5,159 bases of DNA from Nanobdellota archaeon (GTDB taxonomy: Archaea; Nanobdellota; Nanobdellia; Woesearchaeales; GW2011-AR9), in NCBI GenBank assembly GCA_030695605.1, contig JAUYQE010000078.1, positions 1-5,159 on the forward strand, given 5' to 3'. Shown in pieces: positions 1 through 4,418 of the stretch. Positions within the stretch are counted from its first letter, which is position 1; every line of letters starts with the position of its first letter. Below the pieces are notes generated by a model. The model was not told the DNA's origin and did no database searches. It saw only the letters and a list, made by a program, of their open reading frames with translations. Position numbers and translations under genes: made by a program.

Positions 1-12
1 TCTTCCACAATC

Positions 13-21
13 CTTAAAAAC
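13..21 (+). promoter_or_regulatory. Possible TATA box of the superoxide dismutase operon
   Basis: The A/T run CTTAAAAAC lies about 55 to 63 bases before the dismutase start. An archaeal TATA box fires about 25 bases downstream, which would give a leader of roughly 30 bases that contains the strong ribosome binding site. The whole 75-base upstream region is A/T-rich and a second candidate, ATAAAAATTA at 51-60, is too close to the start to leave room for the leader. The choice is weak. Confidence 0.3.
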
Positions 22-62
22 GTTTCCTTATTCTATTATTTCTCATTGTAATAAAAATTAAC

Positions 63-68
63 GGAGGT
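63..68 (+). promoter_or_regulatory. Strong Shine-Dalgarno site of superoxide dismutase
   Basis: GGAGGT is a near-perfect complement of the 16S rRNA 3' end and sits 7 bases before the ATG at 76. It fixes that ATG as the start and shows that this gene is translated from a leadered mRNA, unlike rfcS further downstream. Confidence 0.8.
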
Positions 69-75
69 TCCTCTC

Positions 76-699
76 ATGACCCATCAGTTACCAAAGCTGC
101 CGTATGTGTATAACGCTCTCGAACCGTTCATCGACGCCAGAACGATGGAGATCCATTACACCAAACACCATCAGGCATATGTAGATAATCTGAACAAAGC
201 GCTGGAGCAGCATGCTGCGCTCCAGAAAAAAACCGCTGAGGAGCTGCTCAAAGACCTTTCAGCAGTTCCCGAAGAGATCCGAACAGCGGTGCGCAATAAC
301 GGCGGTGGGCATGTCAATCATTCTTTCTTCTGGCTGCTGCTGAAGAAAAATGTGCCTTTTTCCGGGAAAGTTGCTGATACTATAAAATCGACTTTTGGCA
401 GCTTGGAGCAATTCCAGGACATTTTTTTGAAAGCTGCCCTGGGCCGTTTCGGCAGCGGCTGGGCCTGGCTTGCCTTGAATAAAGGAAAGCTGGAAGTACA
501 GAGTACTGCTAATCAGGATTCGCCAATAAGTGACGGGAAAATGCCGCTGCTGGGATTGGATGTATGGGAACACGCGTATTATCTGCACTACCAGAACCGC
601 AGGGCAGATTACGTGAAAGCCTTCTGGAATGTGGTGAATTGGGAGCAGGTGGAAGAATTGTACCACCAAGCGATACAAGAGCGGAAAGAAACCCCATGA
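76..699 (+). CDS. sodA: Superoxide dismutase, Mn-type (Fe/Mn family)
   Basis: This 207-aa cytosolic enzyme converts superoxide to oxygen and hydrogen peroxide. Its length is normal for the family and no signal peptide is present. The N-terminal helical hairpin domain carries MEIHYTKHH (metal ligand His27, gateway Tyr35) and NNGGGHVNHSFFW (ligand His82). The C-terminal alpha/beta domain carries FGSGWAWL, STANQDSP and LDVWEHAYY, giving ligands Asp162 and His166. Gly77-Gly78 after the Asn pair together with Gln147 in STANQDSP is the Mn-SOD pattern; Fe-SODs carry the active-site Gln in the N-terminal domain instead. A cambialistic enzyme cannot be excluded. The protein reads much like bacterial SodA, so ancient transfer from bacteria is plausible. 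Its stop overlaps the start of the next gene, suggesting co-expression with an HD hydrolase. Confidence 0.96.
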   Translation: MTHQLPKLPYVYNALEPFIDARTMEIHYTKHHQAYVDNLNKALEQHAALQKKTAEELLKDLSAVPEEIRTAVRNNGGGHVNHSFFWLLLKKNVPFSGKVADTIKSTFGSLEQFQDIFLKAALGRFGSGWAWLALNKGKLEVQSTANQDSPISDGKMPLLGLDVWEHAYYLHYQNRRADYVKAFWNVVNWEQVEELYHQAIQERKETP

Positions 700-1235
700 T
701 TTGGTCCCAAGAATATTTCCTCCAGGCTTTGGACTTTGCTGCTGAGGCCCACGGCAACCAAAAGGTGCCCGGGTCAGGCCATCCCTACATCAGCCATGTG
801 GTAAAAGTGGCTACGGAAGTTCTGTCGGCTTTATCGGTTCATCCCGATCGCGATGTTGATCTCACTGTCCGCTGTGCGCTGCTGCATGACACGTTAGAAG
901 ATACAAAAGTAACGTATGCTTCTCTGGTGCAACACTTTGGACCAGCTGTTGCCGAGGGCGTACAGGCCTTGACCAAAAACGAGGATTTTCCCAAAGAGCA
1001 GCAAATAAAAGACAGCATCGACCGGATTCTGGTGTTGGGTTCAGAAATTGCCATGGTCAAGCTTGGGGATAGGATAACAAATCTGGCACCCCCGCTCAAG
1101 CAGTGGACAACTACCCAAAAAGAAAGGTATTTAGCCGAATCCCTGCTGATTCGGGATCAATTAGGGTTTGCTAGCGAGTATTTGTGCAATCGCTTAAGCG
1201 GTCACATTGAAGAATATCAAAGATATATTCGTTAG
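696..1235 (+). CDS. HD-domain hydrolase, SpoT/MESH1-like
   Basis: The 179-aa protein is a stand-alone HD domain of the type found in SpoT/Rel hydrolase domains and animal MESH1 (HD_4 family). The Mn-binding set is visible: His34 in HPYISH, His64-Asp65 in ALLHDTLEDT and Asp125 in MVKLGDRITNL. The catalytic Glu68-Asp69 pair is intact. The 61-residue spacing from the HD pair to the last Asp matches MESH1 as I remember it. The family removes pyrophosphate from (p)ppGpp, and human MESH1 also dephosphorylates NADPH; which substrate applies here is unknown. No synthetase or TGS domain is attached. The ATG at 696 overlaps the dismutase stop as ATGA, so translational coupling is likely. The reading frame stays open upstream to 564, but that stretch lies inside the dismutase gene and matches no family. 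At MESH1 Arg24, a base-contact position from memory, there is a Lys (residue 23). Confidence 0.88.
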   Translation: MIWSQEYFLQALDFAAEAHGNQKVPGSGHPYISHVVKVATEVLSALSVHPDRDVDLTVRCALLHDTLEDTKVTYASLVQHFGPAVAEGVQALTKNEDFPKEQQIKDSIDRILVLGSEIAMVKLGDRITNLAPPLKQWTTTQKERYLAESLLIRDQLGFASEYLCNRLSGHIEEYQRYIR

Positions 1236-1236
1236 A

Positions 1237-1275
1237 AAGCTTTTTGGCAGCCGCCCGTTCTTTGTCATAAAGCTT
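1237..1275 (+). repeat. Imperfect palindrome between the HD gene and rfcS
   Basis: AAGCTTT (1237-1243) pairs with AAAGCTT (1269-1275), starting one base after the HD-gene stop. The left arm continues as AAGCTTTTTGGC, which is identical for 12 bases to the left arm of the palindrome at 4251-4284. CCGTTC in the loop and AAGCTT in the right arm are also shared, so this may be a decayed copy of the same repeat. The T5 run at 1241-1245 could also end transcription of the dismutase operon. The right arm merges into the rfcS promoter. Confidence 0.45.
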
Positions 1276-1281
1276 ATAAAG
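1269..1281 (+). promoter_or_regulatory. BRE/TATA promoter of rfcS (leaderless)
   Basis: AAAGCTTATAAAG combines a purine-rich BRE-like half with a TATA box (TTATAAA, 1274-1280). The TATA lies 29 to 23 bases before the ATG at 1303, so transcription should begin at or next to the start codon. No Shine-Dalgarno site precedes this ATG, which agrees with a leaderless mRNA. The lipoprotein promoter at 4233-4244 has nearly the same sequence on the other strand. Confidence 0.65.
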
Positions 1282-1302
1282 TTTCTGTCTCCAGCCAGCA
1301 TC

Positions 1303-2262
1303 ATGGATTCTCTTATCTGGACGGAAAAGTACCGGCCGCAGACTTTTGCCGAAATTAAAGGGCAGAAAGAGATTGTTGAGAAAGTAGCAGCATTTGTCAG
1401 AACCAAAAGCATGCCCCACCTGCTGTTTGCGGGCCCGGCTGGCGTGGGAAAGACGACGCTTTCTTTGGTCATTGCTAAAGAGCTGTACGGCGAGCATTGG
1501 CGCGAGAACATGCTGGAGCTCAATGCGTCTGACGAGCGGGGTATTGACGTCGTTCGGGTGAAAGTGAAGGATTTTGCGCGGACCAAAGCCTTGGGTGATA
1601 TTCCTTTCAAAATTATTTATCTTGATGAAAGCGATGCGCTAACGAGAGAAGCGCAGCAGGCCTTGCGGCGGACGATGGAGAACTATACGAAAACGTGCCG
1701 CTTTATTTTGTCGTGCAATTACTCTAGCAAAATACTCGATCCGATCCAAAGCAGATGCGCCATCTTCCGCTTCAAGCCGCTGTCCGAAGAAGAAATTTTT
1801 TCCCTCATCGAGCAAATTGCCCGCCGGGAAAGCTTAACCATTGCAGCAGACGCCCAACAGGCTCTTGCTGACATTTGCGAAGGCGATTGCCGGCGGTTAG
1901 AAAATATCTTGCAGAGTTGTGCGGTCCTGCAGAAAAATATAACTGCTGAACTCGTCTACTCTATGGCAGCCGTTGCCAAGCCGCGGGAAGTGAAAGAGGT
2001 ACTCCAGCTGGCGGTTTCCGGCAAGTTTCCTGAATCGCGCAAGCAGCTGCTCAGCCTCATGCTCAATTATGGGCTTTCGGGCCTGGACATTGTCAAGCAA
2101 GTGCAGAAAGAAATCTGGCAGCTTTCCCTCGACGATAGAAAGAAGCTGGAGCTGGTCGAGAAATGCGGCGAAGTGGAATTTCACTTGGTCGAAGGCAGCG
2201 ATGAGTACGTGCAGCTGGAAAGTTTCCTGGCGTTTGCGGTGCTGGTGGGAAGTAGGCAGTAA
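1303..2262 (+). CDS. rfcS: Replication factor C small subunit (clamp loader)
   Basis: This 319-aa AAA+ ATPase is the archaeal clamp-loader small subunit. With the large subunit (not in this window) it opens PCNA and loads it on primed DNA. It starts with the family signature LIWTEKYRPQTFAEIKGQ. Walker A is GPAGVGKTT (residues 44-52), followed by NASDERGIDVVR (74-85), Walker B IIYLDESD (104-111), sensor 1 SCNYSS (137-142, Asn139), the arginine-finger motif SRC (150-152) and a sensor-2 region GDCRR (194-198). The rest is the C-terminal helical collar. No intein is inserted at Walker A, a common intein site in archaeal clamp loaders. The frame is open from 1207, but the extra 32 residues overlap the HD gene, resemble nothing in the family and lie across the promoter, so the ATG at 1303 is chosen. 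Length is typical (about 315-330 aa). Confidence 0.96.
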   Translation: MDSLIWTEKYRPQTFAEIKGQKEIVEKVAAFVRTKSMPHLLFAGPAGVGKTTLSLVIAKELYGEHWRENMLELNASDERGIDVVRVKVKDFARTKALGDIPFKIIYLDESDALTREAQQALRRTMENYTKTCRFILSCNYSSKILDPIQSRCAIFRFKPLSEEEIFSLIEQIARRESLTIAADAQQALADICEGDCRRLENILQSCAVLQKNITAELVYSMAAVAKPREVKEVLQLAVSGKFPESRKQLLSLMLNYGLSGLDIVKQVQKEIWQLSLDDRKKLELVEKCGEVEFHLVEGSDEYVQLESFLAFAVLVGSRQ

Positions 2263-2277
2263 AACCTGTAGGTTTTA
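2260..2277 (+). terminator. Inverted repeat over the rfcS stop codon, possible terminator
   Basis: TAAAACCT (2260-2267) and AGGTTTTA (2270-2277) form a perfect 8-bp inverted repeat, and the TAA is the rfcS stop codon. In RNA it would fold as a 7-bp stem with a 4-base loop. It is A/U-rich and no T-run follows at once; the nearest is TTCTTTT at 2298-2304. It may be a weak terminator, an mRNA 3'-end structure or a protein binding site for the promoter of the next gene. Confidence 0.4.
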
Positions 2278-2288
2278 TATCCCAAATT

Positions 2289-2297
2289 AATTTAAAC
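2289..2297 (+). promoter_or_regulatory. TATA box of the DUF7768-like gene (leaderless)
   Basis: AATTTAAAC contains the TATA-like core TTTAAA (2291-2296), 29 to 24 bases before the ATG at 2320. This is the same spacing as at rfcS, and again there is no Shine-Dalgarno site before the ATG. TTTTATAT at 2273-2280 is an alternative box that would leave a short leader of about 15 bases. Confidence 0.5.
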
Positions 2298-2319
2298 TTC
2301 TTTTAGGCTCTTCCAGTCC

Positions 2320-2727
2320 ATGAAATTAGTTTACATTGAAAGCCCTTTCAAAGGGGAAAATTGGGAATTAACTGCCAGGAATGTGTATTATGCCAGGCTC
2401 TGTGTGCGAGATTGTTTGAAACGGGGAGAAGCCCCCTATGCGTCGCATCTCTTTTTTACGCAGGCAGGGATTCTCAATGACGCCATCCCGGAAGAGAGGT
2501 TCTTAGGCATTACGGCGGGCCAAGCTCTGGGGGATCGGTTTGATATACGAGCCATATACGAAGATTTTGGCATAAGCAGGGGTATGCAGTATGGAATAGA
2601 CAGGGCTTTGGAGTTGAACCAGCCCATTGAACATAGGAAACTTTCTGTGGTTATGAATTTAGGTGAAGCATTACATGAAATGGCAGTAGCAAAACCTCAT
2701 CTTGATTTGGATGGGTTGTTGTTTTGA
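2320..2727 (+). CDS. DUF7768-like protein (deoxyribosyltransferase-like fold)
   Basis: The 135-aa product matches my recollection of DUF7768 proteins. These are small Rossmann-like proteins, related in fold to nucleoside 2-deoxyribosyltransferases and DUF4406, and common in phages and bacteria. Recognisable blocks are the first strand KLVYIESPF (2-10), the helix with NVYYARLCVRDCLKRGEAPYAS (21-42, with HLFFTQ after it), PEERFLGITAGQAL (57-70) and DFGISRGMQYGID (82-94). The biochemical role of the family is not established to my knowledge; nucleotide or nucleoside binding is an inference from fold. Residues 108-135 form a tail beyond the usual end of the domain. The gene has its own TATA box and a 57-base gap after rfcS, so it need not be in an operon with it. 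It converges on a minus-strand lipoprotein gene 44 bases away. Horizontal acquisition is plausible but not shown by base composition. Confidence 0.72.
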   Translation: MKLVYIESPFKGENWELTARNVYYARLCVRDCLKRGEAPYASHLFFTQAGILNDAIPEERFLGITAGQALGDRFDIRAIYEDFGISRGMQYGIDRALELNQPIEHRKLSVVMNLGEALHEMAVAKPHLDLDGLLF

Positions 2728-2747
2728 GAACTAACGTAGACTAGATA

Positions 2748-2769
2748 CAAAAAGGGAGAAAGGCTTTTG
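2748..2769. terminator. Hairpin between convergent genes, possible two-way terminator
   Basis: CAAAAAG (2748-2754) and CTTTTG (2764-2769) can pair with one bulged A around a 9-base loop, in the 44-base gap between two convergent stop codons. Read on the minus strand it ends in T5 (2753-2749), about 20 bases after the lipoprotein stop, which is a plausible archaeal U-tract terminator. On the plus strand T6 at 2786-2791 follows, inside the opposite gene. The stem is weak. Confidence 0.35.
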
Positions 2770-2771
2770 AT

Positions 2772-3029
2772 TTATCTGACTTCTATTTTTTCCCAGCTAT
2801 CAACTTCTCTATTACGCCGATATAGCGCCATATTCCCGGCGCTATCAGTGCAAAGCAATTGGTACTCAATCCCCCGTGCTCTTACATAGCGTATGTCTCT
2901 TACTTCTGCACACTCAGAAGGCCTTGTTAAAAGGACATGGCTTTCCGTAACAGAAACATCATGCTTCTCGCATCCAACACCCAATAGCGCAACCAAGCCG
3001 GCGCCCATTAATCCTGTCTTGAGATTCAT
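2772..3029 (-). CDS. Small lipoprotein of unknown function
   Basis: The 85-aa product has a lipoprotein signal peptide: Asn-Leu-Lys at the start, a hydrophobic stretch GLMGAGLVALLGVG and a lipobox LGVGC with Cys20 as the expected lipid anchor. The mature part is about 65 residues, hydrophilic, with Cys40 and Cys60 able to form a disulfide outside the cell. It appears rich in beta structure (YVRARGIEYQLLCTD, ALYRRNREVDSWEKIEVR). I do not recognise the family. A longer reading from a GTG at 3068 would add 13 charged residues before the signal peptide and is rejected, because the strong ribosome binding site lies 7 bases before the ATG at 3029. It is the last of three minus-strand genes for surface proteins and probably has its own promoter. 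Confidence 0.72.
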   Translation of the reverse strand: MNLKTGLMGAGLVALLGVGCEKHDVSVTESHVLLTRPSECAEVRDIRYVRARGIEYQLLCTDSAGNMALYRRNREVDSWEKIEVR

Positions 3030-3036
3030 TTTTTCT

Positions 3037-3042
3037 TCCTCC
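3037..3042 (-). promoter_or_regulatory. Shine-Dalgarno site of the small lipoprotein
   Basis: Read on the minus strand, GGAGGA ends 7 bases before the ATG at 3029, the same spacing as for the dismutase. It decides the start codon in favour of the signal peptide at residue 1. Confidence 0.75.
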
Positions 3043-3072
3043 AATTCTGACATTTCGAGAAAAAGCACTCAC

Positions 3073-3080
3073 TTTTTAAA
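3073..3080 (-). promoter_or_regulatory. Possible TATA box of the small lipoprotein
   Basis: TTTAAAAA on the minus strand lies 44 to 51 bases before the ATG. Initiation about 25 bases downstream would give a leader near 20 bases, just long enough to carry the ribosome binding site. The box runs directly into one copy of the repeated GTGAGTG motif. Confidence 0.4.
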
Positions 3081-3120
3081 CATTTATCCTAGAAAATTTT
3101 GTTGAGTATAAGAATATGCC

Positions 3121-3129
3121 TTACTCCAC
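3121..3129. repeat. 9-bp direct repeat, left flank of the element
   Basis: TTACTCCAC abuts the left terminal inverted repeat, and an identical copy at 3295-3303 abuts the right one. This is the pattern of a target-site duplication. In the right copy the bases read on the minus strand as GTG GAG TAA, the last two codons and stop of the 297-aa lipoprotein gene. The left copy is then the remnant of the original junction. The match extends four more bases outward here (TGCC, 3117-3120), which equals the outermost bases of the right inverted repeat and makes the exact border slightly ambiguous. Confidence 0.6.
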
Positions 3130-3294
3130 GGCACAATTCGATTTCTTAGTGATGTACAAAATCACTCACTTTTTGTTTTCTTTAGAGTTGAGGTAGTATA
3201 AGCTTCAACCGACGACAAAAAGATAAAATCACAACAAGAAACTTCCCAAAATTTTCTTAAAAACACGGAAATCACTCACTTTTCGAATTGTGCC
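3130..3294. mobile_element. MITE-like element, 165 bp, with terminal inverted repeats
   Basis: The left end GGCACAATTCGA (3130-3141) is the exact inverse of the right end TCGAATTGTGCC (3283-3294). A second block, AGTGAT, occurs at the same offset in both ends (3148-3153, and 3271-3276 inverted), so the inverted repeats extend imperfectly to about 24 bases. Identical 9-bp direct repeats flank the element. It is A/T-rich, has no credible reading frame and no transposase, so any movement would depend on an enzyme elsewhere. It sits immediately behind the stop codon of the upstream lipoprotein gene and leaves that protein intact. The family is not assigned; a 9-bp duplication occurs in several IS families. 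A structured RNA or a local rearrangement is the alternative. Confidence 0.6.
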
Positions 3295-3303
3295 TTACTC
3301 CAC
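3295..3303. repeat. 9-bp direct repeat, right flank of the element
   Basis: This second copy of TTACTCCAC includes the stop codon of the 297-aa lipoprotein (minus strand) and touches the right terminal inverted repeat. Confidence 0.6.
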
Positions 3304-4188
3304 ACTCTGCTTAATCCGTAACGTCTCCTGAATCAAGTCGCGGTAGCGGTAATCAAATGTCAAGCTGACTTGCTTGGTAGAAAGTGTTCCCTCCGCCAGC
3401 GCTGCTTTCAGCTTACAGACGATTTCTGCCTCTCCATTATCGAGCCTCGCTTCGTTTACTTTTCCTCCGGATTTACATTCCCAGGCAGGATCATCGATGC
3501 TGTAGCTTAATTCGTCCCGGATGCCGAAGGCTTCTCCCAGCCGAGCGACTTCTCCGCCGCCGACATTTTTGACTTTAATGCGTAAAGCCATGATGCCTTT
3601 TCCTGCGGTACTTTCTTCAACACTGGTTACGGTAACCGGAGCACCGGACACAAAGAACGTTTTGGCTTCATTTACTTCGCAAATCCGTTCGTCAGTAATA
3701 TCTTCTTTCAAACAAACTTCAGGAAGGATGAGGTACGTCTGGTATTTGTATTCCAGGCTGGCGAACCATTCCCGATCAATGGCGCCGGTAACATCCTGCT
3801 CATATTTAGCATCGCTAGCAAAAGATAGGGTTTCCTCTCCGCCCAGCGGCACCAGTTCAGAAATCTTGTCAATGATACCGGCATTTTGCTTTTCAAAAGC
3901 GGGAATGCCACTGAATTCATCCGGGGATGGCCCCAGAAGCTTGGCTTTCATATCGCCCGGCTGAAGGTCATATTCACCTTTATTGCGCAGCGTCACTTCC
4001 AGCGGAAACGTTTCTGTGTCAAAAATAGTGAATTTCCCTTCTTCCTCAACGCCAAATGGCTCGAAGTCTGCTAAAACGCCCTGCGTGCCGCCCAGAAACG
4101 CTCCTTGAGAAGGTGCTTGCTGCTGCGGACCACAGGAAACTAAGAAGATACTCAGGAGAAGAATACCAAACACCATCACTTTTTTCAT
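3295..4188 (-). CDS. Surface lipoprotein with two CARDB/Ig-like domains
   Basis: The 297-aa protein starts with a lipoprotein signal peptide: Lys-Lys, a hydrophobic core MVFGILLLSIF and lipobox LVSC with Cys19 as anchor. A Gln/Pro/Ser/Gly linker follows to about residue 37. Two similar beta-rich domains follow. The first (about 40-155) contains FPLEVTLRNKGEYDL and the second (about 184-297) ALRIKVKNVGGGEV. This V-x-V-x-N-x-G pattern is typical of CARDB-like, cell-adhesion-type domains; the assignment is by motif only. Cys159-Cys170 and Cys238-Cys258 are probable disulfides. The protein is paralogous to the next gene upstream (4419 to the edge): both have a NKG-x-x-DL motif, a VC-n-C pair, GAPVxV and a final VxLxxDYxY strand. 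It probably acts outside the membrane as a structural or binding protein; the partner is unknown. Start choice rests on the signal peptide and a GAGG site 6 bases before the ATG. Confidence 0.8.
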   Translation of the reverse strand: MKKVMVFGILLLSIFLVSCGPQQQAPSQGAFLGGTQGVLADFEPFGVEEEGKFTIFDTETFPLEVTLRNKGEYDLQPGDMKAKLLGPSPDEFSGIPAFEKQNAGIIDKISELVPLGGEETLSFASDAKYEQDVTGAIDREWFASLEYKYQTYLILPEVCLKEDITDERICEVNEAKTFFVSGAPVTVTSVEESTAGKGIMALRIKVKNVGGGEVARLGEAFGIRDELSYSIDDPAWECKSGGKVNEARLDNGEAEIVCKLKAALAEGTLSTKQVSLTFDYRYRDLIQETLRIKQSVE

Positions 4189-4232
4189 GCAAAGCCTCTT
4201 TATATTCTCTTGACCTAAAGAAATCTTTTCTG

Positions 4233-4244
4233 TATATAAAGCTT
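4233..4244 (-). promoter_or_regulatory. BRE/TATA promoter of the 297-aa lipoprotein
   Basis: Read on the minus strand, AAGCTTTATATA carries a near-ideal archaeal TATA box (TTTATATA, 4240-4233) behind a purine-rich BRE-like half. The box is 45 to 52 bases before the ATG, predicting a leader of about 20 to 25 bases that contains GAGG (4198-4195). It closely resembles the rfcS promoter at 1269-1281. Confidence 0.65.
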
Positions 4245-4250
4245 ACTCTC

Positions 4251-4284
4251 AAGCTTTTTGGCTCACTCCGTTCGCAAAAAGCTT
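4251..4284. repeat. Long palindrome, 10-bp perfect stem
   Basis: AAGCTTTTTG (4251-4260) and CAAAAAGCTT (4275-4284) pair perfectly, and C4250-G4285 adds an eleventh pair, around a 14-base G/C-richer loop (GCTCACTCCGTTCG). It lies just upstream of the lipoprotein promoter. It has no T-run after it on either strand, so it is not a simple terminator. Its left arm, a loop hexamer and the right-arm AAGCTT recur at 1237-1275, suggesting a dispersed REP-like repeat. A protein binding site next to the promoter is another option. Confidence 0.6.
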
Positions 4285-4302
4285 GGATCTAAATGCGCTC
4301 TA

Positions 4303-4329
4303 GTGAGGCTTCATTTCATTCAGCCTCAC
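4303..4329. repeat. Inverted repeat with 8-bp perfect stem
   Basis: GTGAGGCT (4303-4310) and AGCCTCAC (4322-4329) are exact inverses around an 11-base loop. On the plus strand T5 follows at 4336-4340, so it looks like an intrinsic terminator in that direction, but no plus-strand gene ends nearby. On the minus strand it lies between the end of the partial surface-protein gene and the promoter of the 297-aa lipoprotein. Confidence 0.5.
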
Positions 4330-4335
4330 GACTAA

Positions 4336-4343
4336 TTTTTATA
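4336..4343 (-). promoter_or_regulatory. Orphan TATA box candidate
   Basis: TATAAAAA on the minus strand is a good archaeal TATA match in the gap. Initiation near 4312 would start inside the adjacent hairpin and read toward the 297-aa lipoprotein, giving a leader of about 125 bases that includes the 4251-4284 palindrome. It could be an upstream second promoter, a small-RNA promoter, or only the A/T-rich complement of a T-run. Confidence 0.3.
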
Positions 4344-4390
4344 CGTCAAAAACCTGTTTAAACCTGAAGAAAAAGCAACTTTCCAATCGC

Positions 4391-4400
4391 AAAAAGAAAA
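4391..4400 (-). terminator. T-rich terminator of the partial surface-protein gene
   Basis: The minus strand reads TTTTCTTTTT starting 19 bases after the stop codon, with a second run (T5) at 4374-4370. Archaeal RNA polymerase terminates on such U-rich tracts without a hairpin. This suggests that the two paralogous genes are separate transcripts, in line with the strong promoter found in the gap. Confidence 0.5.
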
Positions 4401-4418
4401 TCTAAGTCAGTTCTCCAC

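Larger units (their letters stand above)
3066..3283 (-). repeat. Three copies of the GTGAGTG(A) motif
   Basis: On the plus strand CACTCACTTTT occurs at 3066-3076, 3163-3173 and 3273-3283, the first two copies extended by one more T. The second and third copies share 15 bases, AAATCACTCACTTTT (3159-3173, 3269-3283). They are spaced 97 and 110 bases apart in the same orientation. Copies two and three lie inside the putative mobile element and the third is part of its right end. The first lies outside, directly after the TATA box of the small lipoprotein. The spacers are not similar in length or sequence to a CRISPR array. Confidence 0.6.

Noticed and set aside
564..695. 44-residue N-terminal extension of the HD-hydrolase frame
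   Set aside because: It lies wholly inside the dismutase gene, does not resemble the family, and the ATGA overlap at 696 gives a natural start right before the first HD-domain helix.
1207..1302. 32-residue N-terminal extension of rfcS
   Set aside because: It overlaps the HD gene and the TATA box, and RfcS proteins normally begin a few residues before the W-x-EKYRP motif, as the ATG at 1303 provides.
3030..3068. GTG start for the small lipoprotein
   Set aside because: It would put 13 mostly acidic residues before the signal peptide, whereas a strong Shine-Dalgarno site precedes the ATG at 3029.
3091..3257. 11-bp inverted match AGAAAATTTTG / CAAAATTTTCT
   Set aside because: The exact match is real, but its core AAAATTTT is itself a palindrome and common in A/T-rich DNA; one arm lies outside the element, so it does not define a border.
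3066..3283. Degenerate CRISPR array
   Set aside because: Only three short motif copies, with spacers near 85 to 100 bases that share no repeat-length unit, and no cas gene nearby.
3521..3964. 147-codon plus-strand frame opposite the 297-aa lipoprotein
   Set aside because: Antisense shadow of a gene with a clear signal peptide and paralogue; no ribosome binding site or recognisable motif. The other antisense frames opposite the dismutase, HD, rfcS and DUF7768 genes were dropped for the same reason.
4303..4330. Box C/D small RNA
   Set aside because: The minus strand shows a CTGA next to the stem, but there is no RTGATGA box C at the right place and the loop is too short for a guide.
4350..4366. 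Two copies of AAACCTG in a 10-base period
   Set aside because: Only two short units around a GTTTAAAC palindrome; too little to call a tandem repeat or an operator.
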